Notes under the pieces: generated by a model | Databases searched by the model: none | Seen by the model: the letters and a program-made list of their open reading frames with translations, nothing else | Told to the model about the DNA's origin: nothing | Translations under genes and position numbers: made by a program | Assembly (NCBI GenBank): GCA_964459445.1 | Contig: CAYWMP010000002.1 | Coordinates: 22,713 to 86,712, forward strand | DNA from: CAYWMP01 sp964459445 | GTDB lineage: Bacteria; Desulfobacterota; DSM-4660; Desulfatiglandales; HGW-15 | DNA length: 64,000 bases | Direction: 5' to 3' | Shown here: positions 52,439 to 61,991 of the stretch, piece after piece | Layout of the letters: each line of letters starts with the position of its first letter | Position numbering within the stretch: position 1 is the stretch's first letter

Positions 52439-55051
52439 TTAAGGATTGCTGTCTTCCAAGTGTTCCTTCAATTTATTGAGCTGGATCAAGGCCTCCAAGG
52501 GCGTCATGGTTGATATATCCAACTCACGAATCCAATGCCTAAGTCTTTTATCCTGTGCCCCGAAAAGATTCAGTTGCTGAACTTCACCCTCTTCACTCTT
52601 TTTCTCGGTATGGGCCAAACGCGGCGTGCCCATTTCATCCAAATCCTCGACTTCCAGATTGACCAGTATCTCCTTTGCCCGTTCAATCACTTCCTCAGGC
52701 AACCCGGCAAGCCTGGCAACCTGTATGCCGTAACTCCGGCTTGTGCCACCGGGCATGAGTTTCCGCAGAAAAATGATTTGCTCGTTCCATTCCTTCACGG
52801 CTATGTTGAAATTCTTTGCCCTGGCTTTTGTATTCAGGATTTCCGTCAATTCATGGTAGTGAGTCGCAAAAAGGGTCTTAACCCCCTTTCCTTCCCTGTC
52901 ATGAAGGGCCTCTGCCACAGCCCAGGCGATACTCAATCCGTCGTAGGTGCTGGTCCCCCTGCCGATTTCATCCAGGATGACCAGGCTCTTGCTAGTGGCG
53001 TGACGAAGGATGTTTGCGGTTTCATTCATTTCAACCATGAAAGTGCTTTGCCCCTTTGCGAGGTCATCCGAGGCGCCGATGCGAGTGAAAATTCGGTCAA
53101 CAACTCCGATAACCGCCTTTGATGCCGGGACAAAGCTTCCCATTTGAGTCATCAGGACGGTCAAGGCACACTGCCTCAGGATTGTGGATTTGCCCGCCAT
53201 GTTAGGACCGGTGATAATCAGGAGTTGCTGATGCCCATCGTCCAAGTGAATATCGTTGGGCACAAAGTCCTCTTCCTTCACTGTTTGTTCAATCACAGGG
53301 TGACGGCCATCCAGGATGTCTATGGTTCCCTCTTCATTGACCTCCGGGCAGGAATATCCGTTATAGGCCGCAGCATCTGCAAGACCAACGAGGATATCGA
53401 TCTCTCCAATGAGATGTCCCGTTTCCTTGATTCGATGGTTCTCCGCAGCAATGGCTGCTTGTATTTGCTCGAAGATATCATACTCAAGAGCTGCCCGCTT
53501 CTCTTCGGCGCCAAGAACCATCTCTTCATACTCTTTGAGACGTTCCGTAATGAATCTTTCTCCGTTGACCAGGGTCTGTTTCCTGATGTAATCCGGGGGA
53601 ACATGTTTGAGGTTGGATTTTGATATCTCGATATAATATCCAAAAACCTTATTGTAACCTATCTTGAGCTTTGGGATTCCGGTCCTCTGTTGTTCTGTGG
53701 CAGCGAGTTCCGATATCCATGCCTTGCCATCCCTTGTGATCTTGATTAATTGGTCAAGTTCTTCATGATAGCCCTCCTTGATCATGCCCCCGTCTTTAAG
53801 AGACACCGGGGGATCGTCACAGATGGCCTCTTCGATAAAATCTTCAATATCCTGGAGGGGGTCTATCCCTAGGGCAGTGTCGGCCAAAAGCTGACTTGTG
53901 CAGCCAGCCAAACTTTCCTGAATTGCGGGTAACCTTTCAATAGACGATCGAAGCGCAACAAGATCCCTTGCGTTTGCTCGGCCCAAAGAAATCCGTCCGT
54001 TCAATCTTTCCAGATCGTAGATGCCTGCCAGCTCTTCCCTGATCTGAGCCCTTAAAATATCATCAGCCCTGAACTCGTTTACGCCGGCCAGCCGCCGCCT
54101 GATCTGCATGACATCAATCAATGGATAACCGATCCATCTCTTTAGCAATCTGCTCCCCATGGGTGTAACCGTCCGATCCAGGATATTGAATAGGGAGCCT
54201 TTGACGGAATGACGCCTCATGGTTCTGAAAAGTTCAAGATTCGAGACTGTTGACTCATCCAAAAACATGAAGTCACCAAGGCGATAACTGACAATCTCTT
54301 TGATATGGCCCAGGTTTCCCTTTTGGGTTTCCTTCAGATAGTGGACAATGGCACCGGCAGCGACGATACCCCGATCCATGGTATCGCAACCAAAACCCGC
54401 CAGGGATTTTACGCCAAGTTGTTCAAGGAGGAGTTGGCCGGCCTCTGATGGATCAAATGCTTCTCTATCAAGGATCTCCATGCGGTAGGCGGAAACACCC
54501 CGCCTCTTTTGCAGTTCGTCCTCATCAGGCATGAGGAGCTCTGCGGGGGCTATTCTTCCCAACTCGTCAAGCAACTCAACCCAATTCTCGACTTCCGTGA
54601 CGCGAAATTCCCCTGTAGACAGATCGACATGCGCAATTCCATATTTGCCGTCCTTACCTGAAACGGCAGCCAAATAGAGGTTGCTCTTTCCATCGACTGC
54701 ATCTTCCTCAACAACAGAGCCTGGCGTTATGACTCTTACCACTTCCCTTTTTACAATCCCTTTGCTCGCTTTAGGGTCCTCCGTCTGTTCGCACACGGCG
54801 ACTTTCTTTCCGCTTTCAATGAGCTTGACCACATAGGATCTGGCCGAATGGTGAGGAACACCGCACATGGGCACCTTTTGTCCATTTAAGGTTCCACGGG
54901 ATGTTAGTGTGATGCCAAGGATCCGTGAAGCTATTTCGGCGTCCTCAAAAAACATTTCATAGAAATCGCCCATACGAAAAAAAAGGACGGCGTCGGGGTA
55001 ATCCCCTTTTATGCCCGTGTACTGCTTGAGCATGGGTGTCATATTGGTCAT
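52439..55051 (-). CDS. mutS: DNA mismatch repair protein MutS
   Basis: An 870-residue MutS. The mismatch-contacting Phe-x-Glu is seen in AVLFFRMGDFYEMFFEDA (about 20-37). The lever/clamp region occupies 270-590. The ATPase has Walker A GPNMAGKST (about 613-621), GRGTSTYDGLSIAWA and the conserved ATHYHEL. The end carries a short dimerisation tail. It is the last gene of a minus-strand operon and overlaps lapB by four bases (ATGA). MutL is not in this window. Confidence 0.97.
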   Translation of the reverse strand: MTNMTPMLKQYTGIKGDYPDAVLFFRMGDFYEMFFEDAEIASRILGITLTSRGTLNGQKVPMCGVPHHSARSYVVKLIESGKKVAVCEQTEDPKASKGIVKREVVRVITPGSVVEEDAVDGKSNLYLAAVSGKDGKYGIAHVDLSTGEFRVTEVENWVELLDELGRIAPAELLMPDEDELQKRRGVSAYRMEILDREAFDPSEAGQLLLEQLGVKSLAGFGCDTMDRGIVAAGAIVHYLKETQKGNLGHIKEIVSYRLGDFMFLDESTVSNLELFRTMRRHSVKGSLFNILDRTVTPMGSRLLKRWIGYPLIDVMQIRRRLAGVNEFRADDILRAQIREELAGIYDLERLNGRISLGRANARDLVALRSSIERLPAIQESLAGCTSQLLADTALGIDPLQDIEDFIEEAICDDPPVSLKDGGMIKEGYHEELDQLIKITRDGKAWISELAATEQQRTGIPKLKIGYNKVFGYYIEISKSNLKHVPPDYIRKQTLVNGERFITERLKEYEEMVLGAEEKRAALEYDIFEQIQAAIAAENHRIKETGHLIGEIDILVGLADAAAYNGYSCPEVNEEGTIDILDGRHPVIEQTVKEEDFVPNDIHLDDGHQQLLIITGPNMAGKSTILRQCALTVLMTQMGSFVPASKAVIGVVDRIFTRIGASDDLAKGQSTFMVEMNETANILRHATSKSLVILDEIGRGTSTYDGLSIAWAVAEALHDREGKGVKTLFATHYHELTEILNTKARAKNFNIAVKEWNEQIIFLRKLMPGGTSRSYGIQVARLAGLPEEVIERAKEILVNLEVEDLDEMGTPRLAHTEKKSEEGEVQQLNLFGAQDKRLRHWIRELDISTMTPLEALIQLNKLKEHLEDSNP

Positions 55052-56325
55052 GCGCTTTCCTCTGGGTTTGCCTGAGGAAGCATTGGGAAGGATTCATTAA
55101 TCCTGGGAGGGGAATCGGCGTCTGCATAGCCGGAATCCATGAAATCGATGGTGTCCCAATTCCTGCACTTGGGGCATTGCCATTGAAGCTCGTCGGGTCT
55201 AAAACCGCAATGGGCGCACTGGAATTTCAGGTAGGGAACACTGATGTATGAAAGGAGTTCTTTATAGGATTGGAGTGCTTCATCCTTCATGTCCTGGGCC
55301 AGGAGAATTTCTCCGAGAAATCGTCTGGCCTCTAAAAAATAGGGGTCCAATTGAAGCGCGCTCTCTAGTTCCCTCAAGGCGCTTTCATGGTCGTTCTTAT
55401 TGTAAAGGTATCTTGCCAAAGCCAAATGGGTAAAGGCATCTGAGTTTAATTGGGCGCACTCCTTTAGAAATTCCTCAACGGGTTTCAGATTTTTCATTCG
55501 TGCATAGGCACCCTCAAGACGTCCGTAGGCCAGGAAAGTGTATTTGGGCGCTATTTTGACTATCTTCTTCCACGTGGCAATGGCATTTTTGTAATCCTGC
55601 CTATTGAGATAGAGATCACCCAGGTGAAGATTGGCGTCCACACATCTTTCATCTATAGACAGGGCTTTCTTGAAGCAGGACTTGGCCTTTGAGAAATCGC
55701 CCTTTTCCACATTTAGCTTGCCCAATTCCGTCTGATGGTGGGCGAGTATGTTCTGGTGGTCGCCCTTCGAATATCCGGCTATCTTCTGCCTGGTGGCGAA
55801 GGCGTTTTCCCAATCTTTCATTTCCTCATAAATCTTCTCGATCTCTTCGAGTGTTCTGATACTTGAGGGTTGCTTTTGGAGGACCTTTTGGAAGGCATCA
55901 AGGGCACGACTGAGGAATCCGCCTTTGCGGTAATCCAGGCCCAGGTCAAAGAGGGCCCTGATGCGGATTCCTTCGTCAATGTTGGTTCTTAATATGATAC
56001 TTTGTCGGATGCGTATTGCACGATCAATATCGCCTCTGGTCCTGTACAGGTTTCCGAGAGCGACGTATGTTTCCACGGTGTCGGAGTTGAGTTGGACGGA
56101 TTTTGTGAATTCTTCTATGGCCTGGTCGTGGTCATTGGAGATGATATACTGAAGTCCTTTAAAAAAGGCCCTATCGCCTTCTCTTGTATGGGCTTTGGCC
56201 TTTTCCTCCCTCCGGGATCTCCCCATGCGGCCGATAGCCACACCAATAATAAGGGCAGCCAGAACGCCAGCCAGGAGTTTTTGGTTATTCGGATCTAGAA
56301 GCCATTGCCAGAGCTGTTCCAACAT
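55048..56325 (-). CDS. lapB: Lipopolysaccharide assembly protein B (YciM)
   Basis: A 425-residue membrane-anchored TPR protein. An N-terminal helix (LLAGVLAALIIGVAIG, about 17-32) anchors it. About nine TPR repeats fill 50-345. The C-terminus has a rubredoxin-like zinc site with Cys370, Cys373, Cys384 and Cys387 (CAHCGF, CPKC). In E. coli LapB guides FtsH to degrade LpxC and so sets lipopolysaccharide synthesis. Here it extends about 35 residues past the last Cys. lapA lies just upstream, as in E. coli. Confidence 0.93.
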   Translation of the reverse strand: MLEQLWQWLLDPNNQKLLAGVLAALIIGVAIGRMGRSRREEKAKAHTREGDRAFFKGLQYIISNDHDQAIEEFTKSVQLNSDTVETYVALGNLYRTRGDIDRAIRIRQSIILRTNIDEGIRIRALFDLGLDYRKGGFLSRALDAFQKVLQKQPSSIRTLEEIEKIYEEMKDWENAFATRQKIAGYSKGDHQNILAHHQTELGKLNVEKGDFSKAKSCFKKALSIDERCVDANLHLGDLYLNRQDYKNAIATWKKIVKIAPKYTFLAYGRLEGAYARMKNLKPVEEFLKECAQLNSDAFTHLALARYLYNKNDHESALRELESALQLDPYFLEARRFLGEILLAQDMKDEALQSYKELLSYISVPYLKFQCAHCGFRPDELQWQCPKCRNWDTIDFMDSGYADADSPPRINESFPMLPQANPEESA

Positions 56326-56351
56326 GCATCAGCTCCCTTTTCGAAACTTTC

Positions 56352-56717
56352 TTAAGTTGAGTTATTATCGCTCACGGTTAGGCCCTCACCAGCGGTTACG
56401 TCCTCACTTGTGATTGGCAGATTCCTGAGGGAATTCAATTCTTTGTTTGTGTCTTCCAATTGCCCTTGGAGCATTTTGATCTGCCTTTTAAGTCGAAACC
56501 TTTCAAACATGCCATAAATGCCTGTTGAGAGAACACCAAACAGAAACGTTATGATGACCACCTGGTAAATAGTCACATTAGGACTGATCCTCTCACTTGT
56601 GAAGACGGGATCTATCCTAAAGGTGATCGTGTTTGTGAGGGCCGTATCATTCTGGACCGCCAATATGACTACCAACAATGCAACAACAATGACCACAATC
56701 ACTTTTAGATGTGTCAT
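56352..56717 (-). CDS. lapA: LapA family protein (DUF1049)
   Basis: A 121-residue inner-membrane protein with two hydrophobic segments (about 5-22 and 50-70) and a charged helix after them (RFRLKRQIKMLQGQLEDTNKE), the LapA layout. VQNDTALTNTITFRIDPVF between the spans is typical. It pairs with LapB, 26 bases downstream, in control of lipopolysaccharide synthesis. The start overlaps the HIT gene stop by four bases, so the genes are translationally coupled. Confidence 0.88.
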   Translation of the reverse strand: MTHLKVIVVIVVALLVVILAVQNDTALTNTITFRIDPVFTSERISPNVTIYQVVIITFLFGVLSTGIYGMFERFRLKRQIKMLQGQLEDTNKELNSLRNLPITSEDVTAGEGLTVSDNNST

Positions 56718-57223
56718 TTCCTACCTCCGGGGGCCTCATTCATCCTTTGAAAATGGGGCAGTAGTTTTTTATATGTCTCTTTGATGTGTTCCGGAATCAC
56801 TCTAACGTCGCCGAGAATCGTCATATAGTTTGTATCCCCGTTCCACCGCGGAACGATATGGAAGTGTAAATGGGCCTCTATTCCGGCGCCTGCAACACGT
56901 CCAAGATTCAATCCCACATTAAAGCCTTCCGGGTTCATGATTGTCCTGAGAATATCCGTAGATCGGCGAACCCTGTGAAGCAAGTCCAAGGTCTCCTCAT
57001 CGGAGAGATCATCAAGCCCCGGAACATGACGCACCGGGGCAACAAGGAGGTGGCCGTTGTTGTATGGATACCGGTTCATGATGACCATACTCAGGGGACC
57101 AACATAAAGGATGAGTCTTTCCTCATCTTGTTCCCTCTCCCCTCCGGGACAAAAAATGCATGCCTCATCCGTCTGATCAGAGAGAATGTAAGCCATACGC
57201 CATGGGGCCCATAAATTTTTCAT
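56714..57223 (-). CDS. HIT family hydrolase
   Basis: A 169-residue histidine-triad protein, with HLHFHIVPRW near residue 103 supplying the HxHxH nucleotide phosphatase/AMP-lysine hydrolase site. It has CIFCPGG (26-30), a likely Zn-binding part, and NGHLLVAPVRHV. Family enzymes split dinucleoside polyphosphates or nucleoside phosphoramidates. It forms an operon with lapA, lapB and mutS. Confidence 0.93.
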   Translation of the reverse strand: MKNLWAPWRMAYILSDQTDEACIFCPGGEREQDEERLILYVGPLSMVIMNRYPYNNGHLLVAPVRHVPGLDDLSDEETLDLLHRVRRSTDILRTIMNPEGFNVGLNLGRVAGAGIEAHLHFHIVPRWNGDTNYMTILGDVRVIPEHIKETYKKLLPHFQRMNEAPGGRK

Positions 57224-57286
57224 AGGGAATGCCTCGACGCGCCCTTTTCCGCCGTCTCACCCAACCCATGCTCGGAGGGGAGACAC

Positions 57287-57766
57287 TTATTCGATTCTCA
57301 CGATTCTTCCGCTAATTCCGTCCCCAAGGGATAAAACACCCATAGTGCAGTTGCCCCTGGAGTGATGGGCCATCGCCGTACCGGGATTGAATAGCAGAAC
57401 GCCATCCCGCATTTGATTGCTCGCTCGATGGGAATGACCGTAAACGATGACATCCACATCTTGAAACTCGGTTCGGATCCGATTCTCGAGGCCTTCGTGC
57501 GACCCCCACCCATGGATAAGCCCCAGCGTGTAACTGCCTAGGTCTATCTCCTTTTTCGCAGGAAGCATCGCTTCCACATCCGGTGGATCCATGTTGCCGC
57601 AAACGCCGTGGAAGTTTTTTTGGGACAGAAACTTCACAATTTCAGCAGAAACAAAATCCCCGGCATGGAGGATCAGGTCCATATCAGATAGGTATTGGTC
57701 GCAGAAATCCAGGAAGTCTCTTGTTGCTTGGTGCAGATGGGTGTCTGAAAGTACGCCGATTTTCAT
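57287..57766 (-). CDS. YfcE-type metallophosphoesterase
   Basis: A 159-residue calcineurin-like phosphoesterase. All metal motifs are visible: SDTHLH (7-12), HAGDFV, CGNMD, GLIHGWGSHEG and YGHSHRA. The short length fits the YfcE/MJ0936 group, which hydrolyse phosphodiesters in vitro; the natural substrate is unknown. The gene lies 63 bases upstream of the HIT gene on the same strand and probably shares its promoter. Confidence 0.92.
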   Translation of the reverse strand: MKIGVLSDTHLHQATRDFLDFCDQYLSDMDLILHAGDFVSAEIVKFLSQKNFHGVCGNMDPPDVEAMLPAKKEIDLGSYTLGLIHGWGSHEGLENRIRTEFQDVDVIVYGHSHRASNQMRDGVLLFNPGTAMAHHSRGNCTMGVLSLGDGISGRIVRIE

Positions 57767-57900
57767 TATAATAACAGGTATTTCTTTCTTCGGCCCTTGG
57801 ATCGGCTAGAGTATAGCAATATGGTGAAAAAAGACAAGTTCAAATCCGGGAGCATTTGAAATCATTTGACTGTTAAGCGAATCTTTTGTATGTGAAATTC

Positions 57901-57923
57901 AAAAAAGGACGGCTTTTCCGTCC
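57901..57923 (-). terminator. Terminator-like hairpin upstream of the phosphoesterase gene
   Basis: On the minus strand GGACGG (57923-57918), loop AAAAG, CCGTCC (57912-57907) and six T (57906-57901). It is a small intrinsic-terminator-like structure 140 bases before the phosphoesterase start. No minus-strand gene directly feeds it, since the next one is beyond a plus-strand gene and a MITE. It could be an attenuator or chance. Confidence 0.45.
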
Positions 57924-58014
57924 GTCGCCCAATCGCGCAGCATTTTGAAAGGCCCGAAAAAAAAGATTACTTTCAAAACTCAATTAACACACAAAAAAAA
58001 GATAGGGATATACC

Positions 58015-58503
58015 ATGCCCATTTACGAGTTCTATTGCCGTAAATGCCATATGATTTTCAATTTTTTCTCAAGCACCATCAATACGGACAAGAGGCCGGT
58101 TTGCCCCAAGTGTAAGAAAAGAAAGCTGAACCGTCAGATGTCCGTCTTCGCAATCTCGCGGAATCGTGGCGAGGAAGACGACTTGCCCATGCCGGATCTG
58201 GATGAATCCAAGGTCGAACAAGCCATGAATTTATTGGCCAAAGAGGCGGATCAAATGGACGAAAACGATCCAAGGCAGGCCGCCAACCTCATGCGAAAGC
58301 TCACGGACATGACCGGATTGAATTTAGGCCCCGGCATGGAAGAAGCCCTTAATAGAATGGAGGCCGGCGAAGATCCCGAGCAAATCGAAGCGGAGATGGG
58401 TGACCTGCTGGAAGGGGAAGATCCCTTTAGCTTCAAGGAAAAGGCCTCAAAGATTTTGAAAAAACGCCCGCCAAGGGTAGATGAGACGCTTTATTATCTT
58501 TAG
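58015..58503 (+). CDS. FmdB-type zinc-ribbon protein
   Basis: A 162-residue protein beginning MPIYEFYCRKCHMIF, with a four-Cys zinc ribbon completed by CPKCKKR (about 29-37), the FmdB/CxxC-CxxC regulatory family signature. The rest is acidic and helical (SKVEQAMNLLAKEADQ, LNRMEAGEDPEQIEAEMG), longer than the usual 70-110 residue members. The function is unknown; FmdB is a putative regulator. Its stop codon TAG is the first three bases of a palindromic repeat element. Confidence 0.85.
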   Translation: MPIYEFYCRKCHMIFNFFSSTINTDKRPVCPKCKKRKLNRQMSVFAISRNRGEEDDLPMPDLDESKVEQAMNLLAKEADQMDENDPRQAANLMRKLTDMTGLNLGPGMEEALNRMEAGEDPEQIEAEMGDLLEGEDPFSFKEKASKILKKRPPRVDETLYYL

Positions 58504-58677
58504 AGCCATTTTCAAAACGCTCAAGTTTGGTCAATGTCGAGGAAGGCGAAAATCTTAACCGCAGGAATACATGGTCTATTTTGAGGATTAAGATTTGAGT
58601 CTGACGCCGCTTGTCCCGTAGAAGCTTTAGCGAAGATGGAAGATTGGCCAAAATCTACGTTTTTGAAATTGGCTCTA
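58502..58677. repeat. Palindromic MITE-like element, copy 1
   Basis: 176 bases with terminal inverted repeats AGAGCCATTTTCAAAACG / CGTTTTTGAAATTGGCTCT. Nested palindromes lie inside (TTTGGTCAAT/ATTGGCCAAA and AAATCTTAA/TTAAGATTT). The core GGAAGGCGAAAATCTTAACC and ATTTTGAGGATTAAGATTTGAG recurs at 62255-62398. It fills the gap between convergent genes exactly; both stop codons are formed from the element's ends. Confidence 0.8.
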
Positions 58678-59403
58678 GAGGCTTACCAATTCCAAATCAC
58701 CCCATGTTGCCATCCTATCGCCCAGGATGGCCATACCGCCAATGATCCCCTCTATTTCCGCTGCCCAATCCGCAATTTGATTCAAATCTTTCAGATCCTT
58801 TATCCTGTTACACAGGGCAGTGGCAGCACCATCGGCTAGTATGGCCGAGGGTGACAAGATGCATACCGCATCCGCAATGCCCATGCTCAATGAATGCCCT
58901 ATCGTTGAAGAGGATGTGCAGATACCCAGGGGCATATTCTCTACGGGGATCCTGAGACCTATCCTGTGGCTCAAGGGCGAATCTCCGGCAAAAATCGAAA
59001 CCGTTGAGGGGCGTGTGCATGCCAGATAAATGTCCCCACCGTTTTCAACAATCACCTGCCCCGTCAGCTCCAGCAGGTCCCTACCAACGTACTGGGCAAT
59101 AGCGCCCGCTACGGAAGCCATAGGGCCTACGCCTATGTCCCTCGTCGTCAGGATCATTTCCCGAACAATGGGCGGAGCAAAGGGATCTTCCGGAAAGGGG
59201 GTTAGAATCGAGATGAATCCTGAATGGACTTTGATGTAGTCTTCAAGATGCTTTCTGTAGTTCAAAACCAGATCTATTGTTTCCTTTTCGAGATTTCTTT
59301 CTGCACTCACCCTCAGATCCGTCTCCTTGATTGCTACGGGAAAAGAAACGAGATCTTCGGCGCTCACGTGCTTTCGGTATGTGCGTTCGATGTAGGGCGA
59401 CAT
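58675..59403 (-). CDS. UPF0280 family protein
   Basis: A 242-residue protein of family UPF0280. Typical segments are RTYRKHVSAEDLVSF at the N-terminus, VGPMASVAGAIAQYVG, VIVENGGDIYLA and GICTSSSTIGHSLSMGIADAVCI. The fold is ApbE-like (FAD:protein FMN transferase superfamily) but no activity is established. Its stop codon lies in the repeat element 58502-58677. Only a 160-base gap with a dispersed repeat separates it from the dehydratase activator gene on the same strand. Confidence 0.88.
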   Translation of the reverse strand: MSPYIERTYRKHVSAEDLVSFPVAIKETDLRVSAERNLEKETIDLVLNYRKHLEDYIKVHSGFISILTPFPEDPFAPPIVREMILTTRDIGVGPMASVAGAIAQYVGRDLLELTGQVIVENGGDIYLACTRPSTVSIFAGDSPLSHRIGLRIPVENMPLGICTSSSTIGHSLSMGIADAVCILSPSAILADGAATALCNRIKDLKDLNQIADWAAEIEGIIGGMAILGDRMATWGDLELVSL

Positions 59404-59427
59404 GGAAGATTTTTTGGAGGTTCAAGG

Positions 59428-59505
59428 TTCAGCGCTGCCACTTGCCGCCGAAGCGGCCAGTTTGATCAAAAAAATGACTCCAGCAATGCGTAGTCAGATA
59501 CGAGG
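59428..59505. repeat. 78-bp dispersed repeat, copy 2
   Basis: Copy of 33841-33918 with 8 substitutions, same orientation. It contains GCCGCCGAAGCGGC and ends TAGTCAGATACGAGG. It lies between the UPF0280 and activator genes. Confidence 0.75.
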
Positions 59506-59562
59506 GAATTTATATCTATTGAGATCGCCTATCATATTCCACGTTATCCGGATTAATCCGCT

Positions 59563-60348
59563 TTAGGCATCTCTCCTTTCGTTCAACGCAAAAAGTGCCG
59601 CCCCAAGGGCCCCGACAATTTGGGGTTCCTTATATACATGAATGGGTTGTCCCACCTTTTCCTCCATGAGGGCCACGACGCCTCCGTTTTTGGCCACCCC
59701 CCCGCTCATGATGACTGCGCTGTGCACGCCTACCGCCCTTACCATGCTCCAAACTCGATTGACAATAGACTGATGCAATCCTCTTATAATCTGTTCCCGG
59801 GGGTGATTCTGGGCCACAAGGGACACGATTTCACTCTCCGCAAAAACCGTACAAACACTGCTAATACTTACCGCATCCGTTGCGCTCAATGAAAGCTTCC
59901 CCATCACATCCAACGGTGTCTGCAGCTTTGCCGCCATGACCTCAAGAAAACGGCCCGTTCCGGCGGCGCATTTGTCGTTCATGGTGAAGTCCAGGACCTT
60001 TCCTGCTTTGCCAATGCGAATGACTTTGGAATCCTGTCCCCCAATATCAATAACCGTACCGGCTTCTGGAAAAAGGCGATGGGCGCCAAGACCGTGGCAT
60101 GAAATCTCGGTCACTTTCTTATCGGAAAAGGGGATGGAGACCCTTCCATACCCCGTGGCCACGGTGTATTTTATTGCTTTTCTCGCTATTCCTGCCTTTT
60201 CCAGGGCGCGTTCAAATCCCTCTTCCGCTGCCTCCGTGCTGTTGGCTCCGGTCTGCACAATGCTGTAACCGGCCATTTCCCCACTGTCGTTCAGGATAAC
60301 GACATCGGTGGAGAGGGAGCCTACATCAATCCCTGCATAGTAGCCCAC
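59563..60348 (-). CDS. 2-hydroxyacyl-CoA dehydratase activator / BadF-BcrAD family ATPase
   Basis: A 261-residue ASKHA-fold activator (HgdC/FldI type), normal length. It has the phosphate motif DVGSLSTD (8-15) and DIGGQDSK. The two Cys, Cys127 in NDKCAAGTGRFLE and Cys166 in SSVCTVFAESE, hold a [4Fe-4S] cluster between two subunits. It couples ATP hydrolysis to a low-potential electron for the dehydratase encoded next to it. Only one activator gene is present, suggesting a homodimer as in 2-hydroxyacyl-CoA dehydratases, not the BcrA/BcrD pair of benzoyl-CoA reductase. Confidence 0.93.
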   Translation of the reverse strand: MGYYAGIDVGSLSTDVVILNDSGEMAGYSIVQTGANSTEAAEEGFERALEKAGIARKAIKYTVATGYGRVSIPFSDKKVTEISCHGLGAHRLFPEAGTVIDIGGQDSKVIRIGKAGKVLDFTMNDKCAAGTGRFLEVMAAKLQTPLDVMGKLSLSATDAVSISSVCTVFAESEIVSLVAQNHPREQIIRGLHQSIVNRVWSMVRAVGVHSAVIMSGGVAKNGGVVALMEEKVGQPIHVYKEPQIVGALGAALFALNERRDA

Positions 60349-60583
60349 ACTATCCTCTTGCCGTCCACATAGACAAAAATCTTGAAATATATGTTACGTT
60401 TCAGTTTATTGCGGTGCTTGATTCAAACAGATACTGGATACTGGAAACTTGATACTTGATCTAAAAGGAATTTCTTGATTTATCCAGCATCGAGCATCCA
60501 GCAACCAGCATCGCTTCGCTTATGCAACGAAGTCAATTTCTCCTCAGCTCTTTGGTTTTGAGGCGGAGCTTCGCTAGAACTAC

Positions 60584-61897
60584 CTAAACTTCCATCGCTT
60601 CGAAAAAGGCATCCAACCTTGTCCTGGCCTGCTCTTCCGAATAGGCGCGGGAGTCCGTAATATCCGCCTCGATCACCACAGAAGGGACGCCGAGTCTTTT
60701 CATGAGAAGGCGTTTAAGGTCGTATTGCCCCACTGAGTAGGGTTTGCAGCTCCTGGCGGAATGAATCACCAAGCCATCCACTTTGTATTCTTTGATCAGT
60801 CGCTCCATAAGACGAAGCCTGTGGTTAAGGTTGTTGTTGAGGATCACCTGGCTATAGGTTTTGGCCATGGACTCGAAGGGTTCATTATCATCCAGGTAGC
60901 CGATCGTCTCGGCCCAGGCATTGGTATATGTGGCCACGACAAAATTCATTCCGTGTTCTGCAAACAGGTTCGCAAAATCCCGCACCTTATACCATATGGC
61001 GATATTATCCCACATCAGGCGTTTTTGCTCGTTGCGAACAGCGCCAACGCCTTGTTCCACTCGATCCTTTAACTCATCAAGAAGGGTATTGTAATACTCA
61101 AGAGCCACAGGCAATCCTCTTAAGGATACGATGGGCGCCAGGTGGCCGAAGGCATCGAAAATGGTCATGGGCGCCGGCTTGTGCTTCATAGCGGCCAATA
61201 CATTGCCCCAGGCGAGTGAGGTATCCCTGGCAAGGCCAATCGTCTCCCGGAATTTGTCTTCATCAAAAGATCTTCCCGATAATTTTTCGAGCTGTGGAAT
61301 CATCTCCTCAAGCTGGCTGACCATATAGGCCACATCGCTCTTAGTGATCTCCTCAAAGTTGTAAGGCGTGTCGAATAGAATGAGGGGCACGTTCCAATGG
61401 CGAGAGAGGGCCTTGTACCAATAGGCAACGGTCTGGCAGATATTGTTGGAAGCGAACAAGAGGTCCGGTTTTGGCAGCTTGCCGACGGGTGCTCTTCCGG
61501 AAAGCGACACCCCCAGATCTATTCGTGCATAGGAGCACAGATCCTGGTGATAGCCGTGTTCCTCGGCTATTTCGCACAGCTCCGGACCTCGTTTTTGGGC
61601 GCCGCAAAGTGCGCCGTGGTTCTCGGGGTAGATTGTGTAAAAGCCAAAAGGACGGAGCATTTCAACGGGCGCGCCGCTTGTTACCCACGCCACGGGTTTG
61701 GCCCCTTCGGCATATCGGGAAAGAAAATAATGCCTGGTCATAATCTCTTTCAGGCGTTTCGTGCTTTCGAGAGGTGGGCCGAACAATAGATTGGCCTTCT
61801 TGGGTCTCTTTTTCTTTCGAGCACTTGCCAACCCCATGAAAGCCGCGGCCCCTACGTCCTTCATGAAACCATAGCGTGCTTTCTTTGCTAATGCCAT
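60584..61897 (-). CDS. 2-hydroxyacyl-CoA dehydratase / benzoyl-CoA reductase-like subunit B
   Basis: A 437-residue HgdB/BcrB-type subunit, the length matching BcrB. It has GAPVEMLRPFGFYTIYPENH, LCGAQKRG, DLCSYARIDLG, LLFASNNICQTV and HSARSCKPYSVGQYDLK, with Cys expected to bind a [4Fe-4S] cluster. With its partner it would remove the hydroxyl of a 2-hydroxyacyl-CoA or reduce an aromatic CoA ester. The partner (62402-63517) is separated by about 500 bases that hold two repeat elements and a terminator-like hairpin. The substrate is unknown. Confidence 0.88.
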   Translation of the reverse strand: MALAKKARYGFMKDVGAAAFMGLASARKKKRPKKANLLFGPPLESTKRLKEIMTRHYFLSRYAEGAKPVAWVTSGAPVEMLRPFGFYTIYPENHGALCGAQKRGPELCEIAEEHGYHQDLCSYARIDLGVSLSGRAPVGKLPKPDLLFASNNICQTVAYWYKALSRHWNVPLILFDTPYNFEEITKSDVAYMVSQLEEMIPQLEKLSGRSFDEDKFRETIGLARDTSLAWGNVLAAMKHKPAPMTIFDAFGHLAPIVSLRGLPVALEYYNTLLDELKDRVEQGVGAVRNEQKRLMWDNIAIWYKVRDFANLFAEHGMNFVVATYTNAWAETIGYLDDNEPFESMAKTYSQVILNNNLNHRLRLMERLIKEYKVDGLVIHSARSCKPYSVGQYDLKRLLMKRLGVPSVVIEADITDSRAYSEEQARTRLDAFFEAMEV

Positions 61898-61991
61898 AGG
61901 ATCATCCTCATTTAAAAATCCAAGTTACAGTTCTCTTGTTTTAGACAGGATAACAGGATTTACTTAACTACTACGTACTGATAATCTCAAA

